A stretch of DNA of 64,000 bases from assembly GCA_039029315.1 (NCBI GenBank), contig JBCCGK010000060.1:5548-69547 (forward strand). Direction: 5' to 3'. The notes under the pieces are model-generated. The model worked only from the letters and a program-made list of their open reading frames with translations, was not told the DNA's origin and did no database searches. The stretch's first letter is position 1. The number at the start of each line of letters is the position of its first letter. Below are positions 52,809 through 61,465 of this stretch, one piece after another. The position numbers were made by a program, and so were the translations under genes. Source of the stretch: JBCCCJ01 sp039029315 (lineage in GTDB: Bacteria > Bacteroidota > Bacteroidia > J057).

Positions 52809-52862
52809 GGGGTTCCTGCGTCCTGAACAGGGAGTTGTGTGTAATTTTTGAGAATCATTGGC

Positions 52863-53363
52863 ATGAACATCTTTTTGATTGGGTTTATGGGGGCGGGAAA
52901 GACCACACTTGGAAAACTGGTGGCGGAGCAACTGGACTATTCATTTTTGGATTTGGATGATCTGATTGAGGAACGGGAAGGGAGGTCTGTCCAGGAGATA
53001 TTTGCTCAGGAAGGGCAACAGCTGTTTCGAGAGAAAGAACATGCAGCTCTACAAGCCACCGGGGATTTACATGGGCAGTATCTCATCGCTTGCGGAGGAG
53101 GCACTCCCTGCTTCCACAACAATATGTCTCTCATCAATCGATTGGGAACCTCTGTCTATCTTCAGACCAATCCTGCCGAACTCGCCAGACGGCTGATCCC
53201 CTACAAGTCCCACAGACCCTTGATCAGTCATATCCCAGATCTGGAACTAGCTTCCTTCATTTCCTCTCTTCTGAGTCAAAGAGAGGAATTTTATCTCCAG
53301 GCCCGACTCATTCTGACATCAGACAATCCATCTCCTGATGACTTGATTGCATTGTTAAGGTAG
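52863..53363 (+). CDS. aroK: Shikimate kinase
   Basis: A 166-residue kinase that phosphorylates shikimate in aromatic amino-acid synthesis. The P-loop is GFMGAGKTTLGKLVAE. The shikimate-binding DLDDLIEEREGRSVQEIF, GGGTPC and the LID region KSHRPL are all present. ATG 52863 is preferred to an ATG 15 bases upstream because the family starts directly before NIFLIGFMG. It lies 54 bases after the MoxR gene, perhaps on the same transcript. It converges with the small gene at 53367 after three bases. Confidence 0.95.
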   Translation: MNIFLIGFMGAGKTTLGKLVAEQLDYSFLDLDDLIEEREGRSVQEIFAQEGQQLFREKEHAALQATGDLHGQYLIACGGGTPCFHNNMSLINRLGTSVYLQTNPAELARRLIPYKSHRPLISHIPDLELASFISSLLSQREEFYLQARLILTSDNPSPDDLIALLR

Positions 53364-53366
53364 CGA

Positions 53367-53633
53367 TTATTGGTACCAAACTCTGATCACCTGATACCAA
53401 CTGGTTCTACCTTCACTTCCTGTTATCAAACTGGTGTCTTCACTTCCTTCTTCGGCGGGATCGTGGATGTTCGGGAGTACTACGGTCTCGATATTGATGA
53501 TGTTGGCGGAGGGATTCTCCCTTTCCCATTCATTGATTTGTTCTAGTACGCGATCCAGGGATTCATATTTTTCTCGTCGAAATATATTCCCTGCAACAAG
53601 TTTTTCTGGCACAAAATCCTTAAAGTCAATCAT
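53367..53633 (-). CDS. Small conserved protein of unknown function
   Basis: An 88-residue protein beginning IDFKDFVPEKLVAGNIFRRE, with a helix YESLDRVLEQINEWERENP, a strand NIINIETVVLPNI and a C-terminal WYQVIRVWY. No signal, no membrane segment. The pattern of helix then strand ending in 'irVwy' occurs in short Bacteroidota and proteobacterial proteins I recall only as uncharacterised. It stops three bases from the shikimate kinase stop on the other strand. Confidence 0.65.
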   Translation of the reverse strand: MIDFKDFVPEKLVAGNIFRREKYESLDRVLEQINEWERENPSANIINIETVVLPNIHDPAEEGSEDTSLITGSEGRTSWYQVIRVWYQ

Positions 53634-53759
53634 AGGTGCTGGTTCATAAAGTTATCTGTAATTCCCCCTTATGTGTATCAAATTCTGTTCCTGTACAGAA
53701 ATGGGAATTGAGTTTCACACAGTCTTTGATCAAAGGGAGTAAAGCGTCCTTCTTTTTCT

Positions 53760-54620
53760 TCAATATTTATCAAAGAATTCCCAAATTTTCTCAGAAGCAT
53801 TGAGTTCTGCTGATTCATTGAACAATACATTGGGCCACTCATGACCAAAACTCGAACTTCGGTAATACCATACTTCCTGTCCGGTACTGTCATTTTTTGA
53901 GACATATGCCGTCGTCTTGTCAGATAGATGAAGCGTATCAGTGGAAGAACACTGATTCACCTTCACCCAATACCGCATCACAGAATCCATTTCGGGAGCA
54001 CCTCCCCAACCACCATCAGATGCCATGCTCCCATCAATAGGAACAATCTCATCTGTTTCACTCGAAATTTGTAGCATTGGCATGGCTGTCTCAGGATTGC
54101 AGCTTGCCCAACTTTGGCCACTGATGGTTCCCACAACACTTGCCCCGGCTCTGAAAACCTCTGAGGTTTTGCATGCCAGGGTATAGGTCATGAAGCCGCC
54201 ATTGGATAGGCCGCATACAAAGGTTCTGGCAGGATCAAATTGATAGGTTGTCTGCAAATATCTGGTAAGCGAGAGCAGGAATCCCACATCATCAGTCTCA
54301 CTGATGCTCAAATCTGCATTCCAGTGAGGAATTCCCTGCTCATCCGGCGTGCCCTGGGGATAGCAGACTGCAAATTGATGTTGATCCGCCAATGGATCGA
54401 ACATGGCATAGGCTTGCATCTCGTGTGCTTTCATCGTATACCCATGCAGGACGAGCAGCAAGGGACGATTGGCAGGCAGTCCCTCAGGAATATGAATCAG
54501 ATAGTCCCGACTCGTCCCTTCATGATCAAAGGAGGTATAACTTGGTGCGCAGGAACTGCCAAGCACAAGTAGTACAAGAAGCAGAGAAAATATTGGTTGA
54601 AAGAACATCAAATTTCGCAT
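53760..54620 (-). CDS. LpqC/PHB-depolymerase-like esterase, lipoprotein form
   Basis: About 286 residues from ATG 54620. The leader ends in the lipobox LGSSC (Cys24), so it is lipid-anchored. Visible: SRDYLIHIPEGLPAN, LVLHGYTMKAHE, PHWNADL, the elbow CGLSNGGFMTY (Ser139), the acid in SETDEIVPID (Asp190) and the histidine in SFGHEWPN (His260). It is the third member of this family in the window, with a membrane anchor instead of a T9SS domain (3198) or free periplasmic form (4492). It begins 28 bases after the stop of the dehalogenase-like hydrolase gene upstream. Confidence 0.85.
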   Translation of the reverse strand: MRNLMFFQPIFSLLLVLLVLGSSCAPSYTSFDHEGTSRDYLIHIPEGLPANRPLLLVLHGYTMKAHEMQAYAMFDPLADQHQFAVCYPQGTPDEQGIPHWNADLSISETDDVGFLLSLTRYLQTTYQFDPARTFVCGLSNGGFMTYTLACKTSEVFRAGASVVGTISGQSWASCNPETAMPMLQISSETDEIVPIDGSMASDGGWGGAPEMDSVMRYWVKVNQCSSTDTLHLSDKTTAYVSKNDSTGQEVWYYRSSSFGHEWPNVLFNESAELNASEKIWEFFDKY

Positions 54621-54648
54621 GGGAATGAAGCTGTATGTGAAAGACTGC

Positions 54649-55524
54649 TCAGGATGGATGTGATAATTGTTGGTAAAAATCAGACATGATCGTTGCGACG
54701 ACTGTGGGTTTCTCTTCCTGGAGAAAATGTCCGCAGTCTGGTATAGAATAATTGCTGGCATGGGGAATCAGGGCATGAATGTGTTGGGTTGTCTCCTTTA
54801 CCCTTGGCAGAATGCGATCCTTTTCTGCACAAATGAGGCAGGTAGGCGCGGAGATATTGGCCAGGCCTTCAGCCACATCCTTGAATCCATTCATGTGTAG
54901 GCTGTGAGCACTCTTCAACAAGGACTTTCGGGCAGCACTATCATCAGATGTTCTCACAAATGGCGATTGGTAGCCTTCGAGAACTTCAGGAGTCAATATC
55001 GAATGGTCATGGATTCCCAATCGCATAGAGAAGCGGATTCCAGCAGGGCTGCTAAGCCATTTTCTAACGAGGGGCACAAGGGTCATCAAGACAAATAGCT
55101 TGACTCCCCAGGAAAATGGAGGGATGACAACCGTGTTCAGAATCACATAGCTGGCTACCTGCTCTCGATGCTGTTGTGCCCACCACAAACCGATGGGACC
55201 TCCCAAATCATGCACCACAAGATGAACTTTCTTGATGCCAAGTTGCGCGACAAATTCGTCCAGTATTCGACCATGATAGCGAAAACTGAAGGAATCTCCA
55301 GGGTTCTTATCAGACTTCCCAAATCCAGGCAAGTCCAGTGCAATCACTCGGTGATGCTTTGCCAATGGTTGCATCATCTTCCGGTACAAAAAAGAAGAGG
55401 TCGGCCATCCATGCAACAGCAGAATTGCTTCTTCTGAGGATTGCTTCCCCTCACATTCAAGATAATGGAGCTGAATCTGTTCTTCTTTGAGCAGAATATA
55501 ATGAGCGCGAATAGAGGAAGCCAT
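54649..55524 (-). CDS. Haloalkane-dehalogenase-like alpha/beta-hydrolase
   Basis: About 291 residues from ATG 55524 (ATG 55542 also possible). Features: AILLLHGWPTSSFLYRK, HRVIALDLPGFGKSDK, the nucleophile elbow VVHDLGGPIGL (Asp instead of Ser), ICAEKDRILPR and the histidine in CGHFLQEEKP. An Asp nucleophile with HGWPTSS is the mark of the haloalkane dehalogenase / epoxide hydrolase branch. The substrate is unknown and dehalogenation is not assured. It is immediately upstream of the LpqC-like lipoprotein gene. Confidence 0.85.
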   Translation of the reverse strand: MASSIRAHYILLKEEQIQLHYLECEGKQSSEEAILLLHGWPTSSFLYRKMMQPLAKHHRVIALDLPGFGKSDKNPGDSFSFRYHGRILDEFVAQLGIKKVHLVVHDLGGPIGLWWAQQHREQVASYVILNTVVIPPFSWGVKLFVLMTLVPLVRKWLSSPAGIRFSMRLGIHDHSILTPEVLEGYQSPFVRTSDDSAARKSLLKSAHSLHMNGFKDVAEGLANISAPTCLICAEKDRILPRVKETTQHIHALIPHASNYSIPDCGHFLQEEKPTVVATIMSDFYQQLSHPS

Positions 55525-55561
55525 AGTGGGAGTTAGTTGCAAGGGGTGTGGCTAAAGCTAG

Positions 55562-56326
55562 CTATTCTATGGGATACATGTCAAATGCTTGTGCATCAAA
55601 GTAGGATATCCGATGCGGAATACTTGTCTCAATCGTCTCTTTGAGAGAGTCTGGAATTCTCTCGGCACGATATCGAATAGCGAAATATGGCAGAAAGCTC
55701 TCAGCGATATCTTCTCGCTCTTCATTGTCTCTGGCATAGGTCGAGATGAACAAATTGTCCTTGTTTTGTGCCATTTTCCAGCCAGAGGAAGAGGCATGAT
55801 CCGCGTCAAGAGAGGTATGAGCGGCCTCATGCACAAGGGTTTCTTCCAGGATGCCGTCCCGGACATATTCAGCTGCCTGTCCTGTGTGAATGAGGAGGTT
55901 GTTGTTCCCTCCCCCAAATGGATTCGTACCCAAATGAATCCAGACAGTTTCCACATCCCTGCGGAGAGCAGTAGGCAGACGGCCGATGACCTCAGCATAT
56001 TTCCCAGCCTCCACTTCAGCAGCTTCTTTGGTTCCAAATTCAGGATTGACCTGCACCTCAGCAGTCAGCCCATCATCATAAGCAGCCACAAACAAGAAAG
56101 CATCCACGGTAATCCAATCATTGACCCGTCGGTCGAACATCGTCCTCGAAGCCTGACCGCCATATTCTATCGTCTCAAAGGTTGTCGGGTCCGAAGGCGT
56201 GATGATATCGGAATGGATGAAGATGGTCCCTGAAAATGGAGGAATACGGACTTCTGGAACTTGTTTGTCTGGTTCGCATGAGAACAGCATGAACAACAGA
56301 GAAAAACAATATGTGAGATGTTTCAT
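55562..56326 (-). CDS. Lipoprotein with HExxH metallopeptidase-like motif
   Basis: About 254 residues from ATG 56326. The leader ends LLFMLFSC (Cys17), so it is a lipoprotein. A beta-rich N-terminal half (GTIFIHSDIITPSDPT, VDAFLFVAAYDDGL) precedes the motif ETLVHEAAHTSLDADHA: His166-Glu167-x-x-His170 with another His at 177, and a downstream acidic stretch EREDIAESFLPYFAIRY. This looks like a zinc peptidase of an uncommon group. The spacing HExxHx6H differs from the metzincin HExxHxxGxxH. The function is unproven. Confidence 0.7.
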   Translation of the reverse strand: MKHLTYCFSLLFMLFSCEPDKQVPEVRIPPFSGTIFIHSDIITPSDPTTFETIEYGGQASRTMFDRRVNDWITVDAFLFVAAYDDGLTAEVQVNPEFGTKEAAEVEAGKYAEVIGRLPTALRRDVETVWIHLGTNPFGGGNNNLLIHTGQAAEYVRDGILEETLVHEAAHTSLDADHASSSGWKMAQNKDNLFISTYARDNEEREDIAESFLPYFAIRYRAERIPDSLKETIETSIPHRISYFDAQAFDMYPIE

Positions 56327-56419
56327 AAGCAATAGGAGACAAATTCGGACAAGTGAACAGCCAGGAAGTTAGGCAAACTTTTTCTTATTTCGGCTTGATG
56401 TCACGTCTAATAAGTCCAT

Positions 56420-56458
56420 AAAAAAACGGGAAACTGCTCATGTATCAGCAGTTTCCCG
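56420..56458 (-). terminator. Strong intrinsic terminator after the DoxX-like gene
   Basis: CGGGAAACTGCT (56427-56438) and AGCAGTTTCCCG (56447-56458) form a perfect 12-base stem with an 8-base loop. On the minus strand it is followed by seven Ts. It lies 45 bases after the stop of the gene at 56503. Confidence 0.88.
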
Positions 56459-56502
56459 ACTGTTCTTCAATGTCAGAAAATGGTCGATTCGTTTCTCTTG
56501 AC

Positions 56503-56916
56503 TTATTTATTTGAAGAAAAAGCCAGTGCTCCCTCCAGCTTCGGTCCAATGATTGGCACCTCTTTTCTGTTGAACCAGAAGACAATTGCACTCAACAAGA
56601 AAGTCGCTATTGCCATAAAAAACAAGCCTCCTCCATCTCCATTTACCTCTATTCCCAGAATCGTCACATGCATCATAATCGCCCCTCCAATGATTCCCAG
56701 GGTCAATCCTGCGCCGGCCCATACCGTTCGGGGAATCAAAATCAATCCTGCCGCGATAAGCTCAAGAATCCCGATTCCAATTCTACCGAAGGGTTCCATG
56801 CCTACTTGAGTGAAGATATACACGCTGTCTGGATGAGCGCTAAATTTGAATCGCAATGTTTGGACGAGAATCAGGGCCACGACGATTCGCATGGCAAGAA
56901 GCACATACTTTTTCAT
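56503..56916 (-). CDS. DoxX-like membrane protein
   Basis: A 137-residue protein with four transmembrane helices. Features: LLAMRIVVALILVQTLRFKF, GRIGIGILELIAAGLILIPR, GAGLTLGIIGGAIMMHVTIL, FFMAIATFLLSAIVFWFN. The arrangement with RF/KF after TM1, Glu in TM2 (GILELIAAGLLL) and GA..H in TM3 is that of DoxX/DoxD-like proteins (terminal quinol oxidase subunit-like). The role is unknown; homologues are tied to respiration or sulfur/redox stress. A TACTTTTG -7 element stands 47 bases upstream. Confidence 0.85.
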   Translation of the reverse strand: MKKYVLLAMRIVVALILVQTLRFKFSAHPDSVYIFTQVGMEPFGRIGIGILELIAAGLILIPRTVWAGAGLTLGIIGGAIMMHVTILGIEVNGDGGGLFFMAIATFLLSAIVFWFNRKEVPIIGPKLEGALAFSSNK

Positions 56917-56962
56917 TGTACGTAAAATTTAGATTAGCGGAAAGTCTATTTTTTGTTCTGTA

Positions 56963-56970
56963 CAAAAGTA
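56963..56970 (-). promoter_or_regulatory. Bacteroidota -7 promoter element (TACTTTTG)
   Basis: An exact TAnnTTTG match on the minus strand, 47 bases upstream of the DoxX-like start at 56916. No clear -33 TTG. It fits the gene having its own transcript that ends at the 56420 terminator. Confidence 0.45.
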
Positions 56971-57033
56971 CGTCCTATCCTTCCACCCATTTATCAGCCA
57001 GCCGACATTTGGCACATTTTGTTTGAACAACTT

Positions 57034-58440
57034 CTAGCGCGCTCTTCCATACCAGGCTTTTACCTCTTCCAGCATGTAGGTCAACTCAGTATGCGACAAC
57101 CATCTTCCTTTATGGAACACTCCCTCAATATGGGTGGTATGCCGAATGTCCTCAAGCGGATTGTTATGTAGCAACAACAGATCAGCAGTTTTTCCTGGCG
57201 AAATGGTTCCTGTTTCCTTGGATCTGCCCAAAAATTCCGCCGGATGTACCGTACTGGCTTGCAAGGCTTCAAAGGGAGAGAGGCCTGCCTCAACCAATTC
57301 CTGTAACTCTTCATGCAGGCTGAACCCTGGCAAAACATAGGCATTGATGGCATCGGTTCCAGCCAGAATGTTCCCCCCATTGGCACGAATGATGGCCAAC
57401 ATCTCTTGTCTTAGTTCATACGCATTCGGTCGGTTGCTCAGTCTTCCCTGCCAAAAGCGTCGGGTCTTCGGATCGACATATTGTTCATATGCCTCAGGAA
57501 GGCCGGGATCTCCTGGTCGACCATTCATTTTTTTGTTGACAATCAAGGTCGGGCAGATCCATTTATCTGATCTTCCGATCATTGCAGATTTTGTTTTTAG
57601 GGATAATTCAGGAGAGATATCGCTCCACTGTCCAGGAGAGATATGCTCAATGGAAAAATGTGTGGAAGCCAGGCTTTGCTCCAAGGGTACATCGATGGGC
57701 AAATGCCCGACTACAGGAATATCTTCTACCCCAGCTGTATGAATCAACTGAAGATAGAGTTTGGGGGGCAGGGTATGATAGACTTTCAGAAAATCATATC
57801 CCATTCGTTTGTATCTCCTTACAGCGAATATCACACTGTCAGGATGAGTGAATCCGACACTTCCAGGATTGTTTCGCCAAATTTGGTGCGGTCCTTCCAT
57901 GATCGGGCCTGTCGTGTAGAGATCTGGTCCCAGAACCTCCCCGCTTTCAATGCGATGTTTGAGAGCCAGATGTGCTTCTACTCCTGACATATTCCGGGCA
58001 GTCAGCACTCCATTGGCAATCATCAGCAGAAGGTTGTTCTCATCATTGAGGTGAATGTGCATGTCAGCCAATCCAGGAATCAGGTACTTTCCTTGCCCCT
58101 CTACCACAACTGTAGAGGGTGAAGGCGACTGAATGGGGTGTTCACGGATCTCCTTGATGATTCCATTCTCTAACAAAACATAGTGATTCCGCAAGATGGT
58201 GTCAGTGGTCATGGGGATCACCGAAACCTGTGAGAGAAGATAGACATCTGATTTTTGATCCGCGCGTCGTGCAAATGTTTCGGGCAGGGGGGAAGTGAGG
58301 TAAATGGGTGGGTGAATGTTCAGAAAATTGAATGGGAGCAATCGCAGGATGTCTGACCAAAAGAAACATCCAAGCAACCCTACAAACACAACAATTAGGA
58401 AGAATCTGATACGCTTCTTTTTCATAAAAAGGGAACCCAT
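57034..58440 (-). CDS. Membrane-anchored amidohydrolase (imidazolonepropionase-like)
   Basis: A 468-residue metal-dependent hydrolase. One N-terminal transmembrane segment (FFLIVVFVGLLGCFFW) anchors it, and the domain is probably periplasmic. Amidohydrolase signatures: ILRNHYVLLENGIIKEI (the beta-sandwich start), YLIPGLADMHIHLND (metal ligands His128/His130), DFLKVYHTLPP, VVGHLPID and HFSIEHI (ligand His pair), NILAGTDAIN (metal Asp) and PAEFLGRSKETGTISPGKTADLL. This is the imidazolonepropionase/prolidase-like branch, often Xaa-Pro peptidases or carboxylesterases. The exact substrate is unknown. ATG 58440 or 58425. Confidence 0.88.
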   Translation of the reverse strand: MGSLFMKKKRIRFFLIVVFVGLLGCFFWSDILRLLPFNFLNIHPPIYLTSPLPETFARRADQKSDVYLLSQVSVIPMTTDTILRNHYVLLENGIIKEIREHPIQSPSPSTVVVEGQGKYLIPGLADMHIHLNDENNLLLMIANGVLTARNMSGVEAHLALKHRIESGEVLGPDLYTTGPIMEGPHQIWRNNPGSVGFTHPDSVIFAVRRYKRMGYDFLKVYHTLPPKLYLQLIHTAGVEDIPVVGHLPIDVPLEQSLASTHFSIEHISPGQWSDISPELSLKTKSAMIGRSDKWICPTLIVNKKMNGRPGDPGLPEAYEQYVDPKTRRFWQGRLSNRPNAYELRQEMLAIIRANGGNILAGTDAINAYVLPGFSLHEELQELVEAGLSPFEALQASTVHPAEFLGRSKETGTISPGKTADLLLLHNNPLEDIRHTTHIEGVFHKGRWLSHTELTYMLEEVKAWYGRAR

Positions 58441-58554
58441 CTATTCAGAAATAGTCAGACAACAGAAACAGGTATCAAGTACTATGTCTGAGGCACTCTC
58501 CCCCACTTGATTGAGAGGAAAAATCATTGCCATAATGTTTCTCTCAAAGAAAAG

Positions 58555-59379
58555 TTACAAGAAAAAGTCCGGAGCCAGATCCATGGCAGGATTGATGGCA
58601 TAATCCGTGAAGTCTTGCACACCACTCTCCAGCAAGACTTCTTCATCTACAAAGAAGTTTCCGGTACATGTCTTGCTGTCCCTTTTCAGGATCTCGGCAG
58701 CAGCATCAGCCATGATAGAAGGTTTCCGAGAGCGTTGCCACATCTGCTCTCCACCGGGAAAATTCTTAATTGCGGCAGTCGCAATCGCTGTTTTGGGCCA
58801 GAGCGCATTGACGGCTACATCTTTTTTTCGAAATTCTCCTGCCATCCCCAACACACACAAACTCATGCCATACTTGGCCATCGTATAGGCTACATGGGGC
58901 GCAAACCATCGTTCTTCCATATTCAAGGGAGGAGAAATGTTCAGAATATGCGGATTATCGCTTTGGAGCAGATAGGGCAGGCAGGACTTCGAAGTCATGA
59001 ATGTTCCTCTGGTATTGATGCTGTGCATCAGGTCATATCGCTTCATCTGTGTCTGCAAGGTTCCTGTCAGGGAGATGGCACTGGCATTATTCACCAGAAT
59101 ATCAATGCCACCGAATGTCTCTACGGTTGTCTCAATTGCCGCCTGAACTTCTTCTTCAAATCGGATATCGACTTTCACCGCAAGGGCTTTCCCGCCTGCT
59201 TGTTCCATTTCTTCTGCTGCGGTATAGATGGTTCCAGGCAATTTGGGGTGGGGCGTTGTTGTTTTGGCAGCAATGACAATGTTGGCGCCTTGTGAGGCCA
59301 GTTTCAGGCCGATGGCTTTGCCAATGCCTCTACTCCCTCCTGTGATGAAGGCGGTTTTTCCGGAGAATGTTGCGGACAT
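58555..59379 (-). CDS. SDR-family oxidoreductase (HSDL2-like)
   Basis: A 274-residue NAD(P)-dependent short-chain dehydrogenase. Cofactor motif TGGSRGIGKAIG (residues 13-24), NNASAISLTG, catalytic Tyr165-x3-Lys169 (VAYTMAKYG), and NISPPLNMEERWF, which is typical of the hydroxysteroid-dehydrogenase-like-2 branch. The C-terminus ends in FFVDEEVLLESGVQDFTDYA. No leader, so cytoplasmic. The substrate is probably a fatty acyl or steroid-like ketone; not determinable here. Confidence 0.92.
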   Translation of the reverse strand: MSATFSGKTAFITGGSRGIGKAIGLKLASQGANIVIAAKTTTPHPKLPGTIYTAAEEMEQAGGKALAVKVDIRFEEEVQAAIETTVETFGGIDILVNNASAISLTGTLQTQMKRYDLMHSINTRGTFMTSKSCLPYLLQSDNPHILNISPPLNMEERWFAPHVAYTMAKYGMSLCVLGMAGEFRKKDVAVNALWPKTAIATAAIKNFPGGEQMWQRSRKPSIMADAAAEILKRDSKTCTGNFFVDEEVLLESGVQDFTDYAINPAMDLAPDFFL

Positions 59380-59430
59380 ATATGGATGAATCTGTTATGG
59401 ACATCAATTAGAACAAACAAACTGAACAAA

Positions 59431-61326
59431 TTAATAATGAAATCCAACCAGATTGTAATCCCAGAAGAGTTTTGTGATCAGAAGGATGACCAGAATCAAG
59501 AATGTATGTAGCGCTTTTGTCCATTGGGGATTATCAGTTTTGCGCCAGATTTTCCACAAGGCATAAGGGGAGAACAGTGCCGAAATCCCTCCGATCGTAA
59601 TCATCAATAGGGACAATGTGAGAGAAAAAGGAACGCCAAAATCAGTCAACTGATCATGGATGGCATCGCTGAGAAAAATTCCTGCAACCCCCAACACAAA
59701 CAAAGCTCCCGTGCTATATTGCCATAAAAACATGGAAGAAAGAGGTCCGGTGGCTCGTTGTTTCAGTTTTTTCCATAACAATACCACCGGCCAGGCAATC
59801 AGTTGGAGAAAGAGAATCAACAGACTGCCCCACACAAATGTCCATTGGACTTTGGCCTGCCGAAACCAGGAGATTCGTTCATAGGAGATTAATCCATTGA
59901 AAAATCCTATCCCATTCCCGTCTTCATCCGTCAAAAACTGAATCTTCCAGGTACTGCTGGAATCGACGATCTGAAACAGATTCTCTTCTATCTCTACGAA
60001 TGGAATGTCTCTAAAATAGAGTACTCCCTCCCCCTCATAGGTTACAGGGAACTCAGCGACATTCTGACCCACAATGCTAAATGCTTTTTCGAACGTACTT
60101 CGGGTGTAGTTCTTTTGTTGATAATAGCCGACAAGTTTTTTTGCTTTTTGGTCAAACTGCTCTGGTGCTGCTGGCGGAAGATGTCTTGTATCTCGGGCTT
60201 CGACCAGGGTATCAATCAATTGTCTGACCAACTCATAGCCAAATCCTCCTGCTCCTGATCGGATATTTTGACTGACAAAAATTCCGGTTCCTGTTTCCGG
60301 GATCAGCACAAAATTGCTCAAAAATCCTGGTAAGGCTCCACCGTGGTGGATGCTCTTGCGGCCCTTGTCCTGCCCCTCGAAGAAAGCATAACAAATCCCA
60401 TATTTTGTTTGTTTGGAACCATATTTCTGGCTGGTCAGGGTTTGATGACTAGCCGCTTGCAGAATTCGTCTTCCTTTGAAGGCACCCTGATTCAGATGCG
60501 CCAACATATAATTAGCCATGTCTTTGGCTGTCGCATTCATTGATCCCGCTGGATATCCAATGAGGTATTCTTTAGGAATGGCTTGATGACCTCCATTCCA
60601 GTCGTAGGCAATGGCCTTGTTCTCCTCTATGTAGGTCGGAGGGACAAAATGCATGCTGCTGTTACTCATCTCAAGTGGATCGAGGATCTTCACCTGCACA
60701 TAATCAGCAAAGGACAAGCCCGAAATTGCCTGAATCACATAGCCAGCAAGTGCGAAGCCAAAATTGGAATAGGAATGAACCGTTCCGGGCTCAAAGACTT
60801 GATCGGGCATATGATGTCTGGCCACCTCCTCCAGGGGAATGATGTCTTCCAGTGTCCTTGCAGCATCATGAATATCGGTCGCATCAATTCCGGCAGTATG
60901 TGTCAGCAATTGGTGCATCGTTATGGGATGCCCATTCAAGAAATCGAATTGTTCATCTGGCAAATAAGCTCGGATGTCCTTGTGCAGGTCCAATTTTCCG
61001 TCTTCTACCAATTGCATTGCCGCAGTAGCTACAAAAGTTTTGGAAATAGAGGCTATCCTGAAACTGGTTTTGGCCTTGTCTACTTGTCGTTGTTGTTGCA
61101 TATCGGCCATCCCATATCCTTGATAGAATATGTGCTGACTGTCGGTAACAATCGCCACTACGGCACCGGGGACACGATACTTCTCCTGTCCTGCCAGGAC
61201 AAGGGAATCGATATAGGGTACAAGTCGGGCAAGATAGGCAGAGTCCTGTCGGGATGATTCTTGCTGCGCTGTGACGGATATGCAGAGCATGAGCCAACAA
61301 ATGGCCCAGGAGAAAAAAAACTTCAT
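59431..61326 (-). CDS. Beta-lactamase-family serine hydrolase with C-terminal membrane domain
   Basis: About 631 residues from ATG 61326. A signal peptide (AICWLMLCISVTAQQ) precedes a class-C beta-lactamase/penicillin-binding-like domain with Ser93-Ile-Ser-Lys96 (RIASISKTF), Tyr186-Ser-Asn188 (HSYSNFGFALAGY) and the third motif HHGGALPGF (about 327). A linker/beta domain is followed by four C-terminal transmembrane helices (FVWGSLLILFLQLIAWPVVLL, FVLGVAGIFLSDAI, LTLSLLMITIGGISALF, FLILVILLITKLFWDY). Such proteins are usually called serine hydrolases or estB-type peptidases; the substrate is unknown. Confidence 0.9.
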   Translation of the reverse strand: MKFFFSWAICWLMLCISVTAQQESSRQDSAYLARLVPYIDSLVLAGQEKYRVPGAVVAIVTDSQHIFYQGYGMADMQQQRQVDKAKTSFRIASISKTFVATAAMQLVEDGKLDLHKDIRAYLPDEQFDFLNGHPITMHQLLTHTAGIDATDIHDAARTLEDIIPLEEVARHHMPDQVFEPGTVHSYSNFGFALAGYVIQAISGLSFADYVQVKILDPLEMSNSSMHFVPPTYIEENKAIAYDWNGGHQAIPKEYLIGYPAGSMNATAKDMANYMLAHLNQGAFKGRRILQAASHQTLTSQKYGSKQTKYGICYAFFEGQDKGRKSIHHGGALPGFLSNFVLIPETGTGIFVSQNIRSGAGGFGYELVRQLIDTLVEARDTRHLPPAAPEQFDQKAKKLVGYYQQKNYTRSTFEKAFSIVGQNVAEFPVTYEGEGVLYFRDIPFVEIEENLFQIVDSSSTWKIQFLTDEDGNGIGFFNGLISYERISWFRQAKVQWTFVWGSLLILFLQLIAWPVVLLWKKLKQRATGPLSSMFLWQYSTGALFVLGVAGIFLSDAIHDQLTDFGVPFSLTLSLLMITIGGISALFSPYALWKIWRKTDNPQWTKALHTFLILVILLITKLFWDYNLVGFHY

Positions 61327-61465
61327 AGCAAGTGTGTGATGGATATTCCTTGTAGTCAATCCAAAGACATCATTGCCAGAATCGGGTTGCATTCAAGCAG
61401 ATGTGGATGTTCAGGACCACTTCCTCTGCTACACAGGATAGCTATCGCCTTCTCACTTTTCTCCC

